A stretch of DNA of 64,000 nt from B16-G9 sp964400655 (GTDB lineage: Bacteria > Bacteroidota > Bacteroidia > Bacteroidales > F082): NCBI GenBank assembly GCA_964400655.1, contig CAYNVN010000162.1, positions 10,660 to 74,659 on the forward strand, given 5' to 3'. The notes beneath the pieces were generated by a model that worked only from the letters and a program-made list of their open reading frames with translations, did not search any database and was not told where the DNA came from. Positions 63,734 through 64,000 of the stretch are shown piece after piece; position 1 is the first letter of the stretch; the number at the start of each line of letters is the position of its first letter. Position numbers and translations under genes: made by a program.

Positions 63734-64000
63734 TTATTTAACGTCAATCACTTCAATATCATAAATCACGGTGGCCCGCCGGGGAACCTTGTCGCCATCG
63801 CCATTTAAACCAAAGGCCAGATGTGACGGTAATATAAGGTGGGCTTTGTCGCCCTTGCCAAGTAATAATACCGCCTCTTCCAAACCCGACTCAACACCTC
63901 CTCTGCCCGCTTTAAACACTTTGGGGCCCTTTTTATCAGAAGTATAAATTAACACTCCGTTGATAAGGTATTCTTTATAATTTAAATATACCGTGTTTCC
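63734..64000 (-). CDS. FKBP-type prolyl isomerase, cut by the window edge
   Basis: The C-terminal 88 residues of a third FKBP gene are present, running off the right edge; the frame continues upstream of the internal GTG at 63955 (YLNYKEYLINGVLIYTSD), so that GTG is not the start. Recognisable parts are GLEEAVLLLGKGDKAHLILPSHLAFG and VIYDIEVIDV. The pocket IPPYSPL of the neighbours is replaced by VPRRATV, which may reduce catalytic activity. A weak stem (63706-63724) separates it from the next FKBP gene. Confidence 0.85.
   Translation of the reverse strand, partial: GNTVYLNYKEYLINGVLIYTSDKKGPKVFKAGRGGVESGLEEAVLLLGKGDKAHLILPSHLAFGLNGDGDKVPRRATVIYDIEVIDVK

Noticed and set aside
1..64000. CRISPR arrays, tRNA/rRNA genes, insertion sequences, phage or restriction/defence genes
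   Set aside because: I looked for regular spacer-repeat patterns, cloverleaf-like tracts, terminal inverted repeats with transposases and known defence motifs, and found none.

Overview
The window is a gene-dense chromosomal segment of a Bacteroidota bacterium, most likely a free-living Bacteroidales/Marinilabiliales-type lineage; the order is inferred from gene content only. The evidence is repeated TAnnTTTG-type -7 promoter boxes, type IX secretion (T9SS) sorting domains of both type A and type B, a gliding-motility-associated C-terminal domain, the DUF1573-yajC-ybbR-coaE arrangement, and FKBP lipoproteins in series. I saw no rRNA, tRNA, insertion sequence, prophage or CRISPR array. No gap between genes exceeds about 290 bases.

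Left part (1-16 kb) is mainly housekeeping: a C1-family bleomycin-hydrolase-type peptidase, a secreted LamG protein, cobalamin adenosyltransferase, a small DUF2795 protein, BipA/TypA, a THUMP-domain rRNA methyltransferase with a long basic tail, an epimerase/reductase, dihydrolipoyl dehydrogenase, DapD, a dihydroorotate-dehydrogenase-like protein, and on the minus strand a CoA-binding protein, a T9SS type B protein, DUF1573, YajC, YbbR and CoaE.

Middle part (16-37 kb) is envelope-oriented. A three-gene minus-strand operon encodes an outer-membrane beta-barrel, a 1954-residue modular exported protein and a fibronectin-III-like exported protein. Next come a lipoprotein that fuses a fascin-like beta-trefoil to a GT39-type membrane glycosyltransferase, and a secreted lysyl-endopeptidase-like serine protease with PKD repeats. 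ClpC, GyrA and an exported TPR protein follow.

Right part (37-61 kb) is a largely colinear exopolysaccharide (EPS) locus on the plus strand, with signalling genes at both ends: a sensorless hybrid histidine kinase and a lone receiver at the front, and a TPR / degenerate kinase / receiver protein at the back. Between them lie a polyprenyl-phosphate sugar transferase with a degenerate receiver domain at its N-terminus, a half-length TolC-family protein, a Wzc-like co-polymerase carrying two LysM repeats and a degenerate P-loop, a Wzx-type flippase, a Wzy/WaaL-type polymerase or ligase, a tandemly repeated pair of family 2 glycosyltransferases, two further glycosyltransferases, a hexapeptide acyltransferase, an FkbM methyltransferase, an LTA-synthase-like phosphotransferase and a zinc-knuckle methyltransferase. 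No Wza-type outer-membrane export protein and no nucleotide-sugar synthesis genes are present. The half-TolC plus LysM-Wzc pair is the strongest candidate here for an unusual export machine.

The right edge (61-64 kb) holds three consecutive FKBP-type prolyl isomerase genes on the minus strand, the last cut by the window end.
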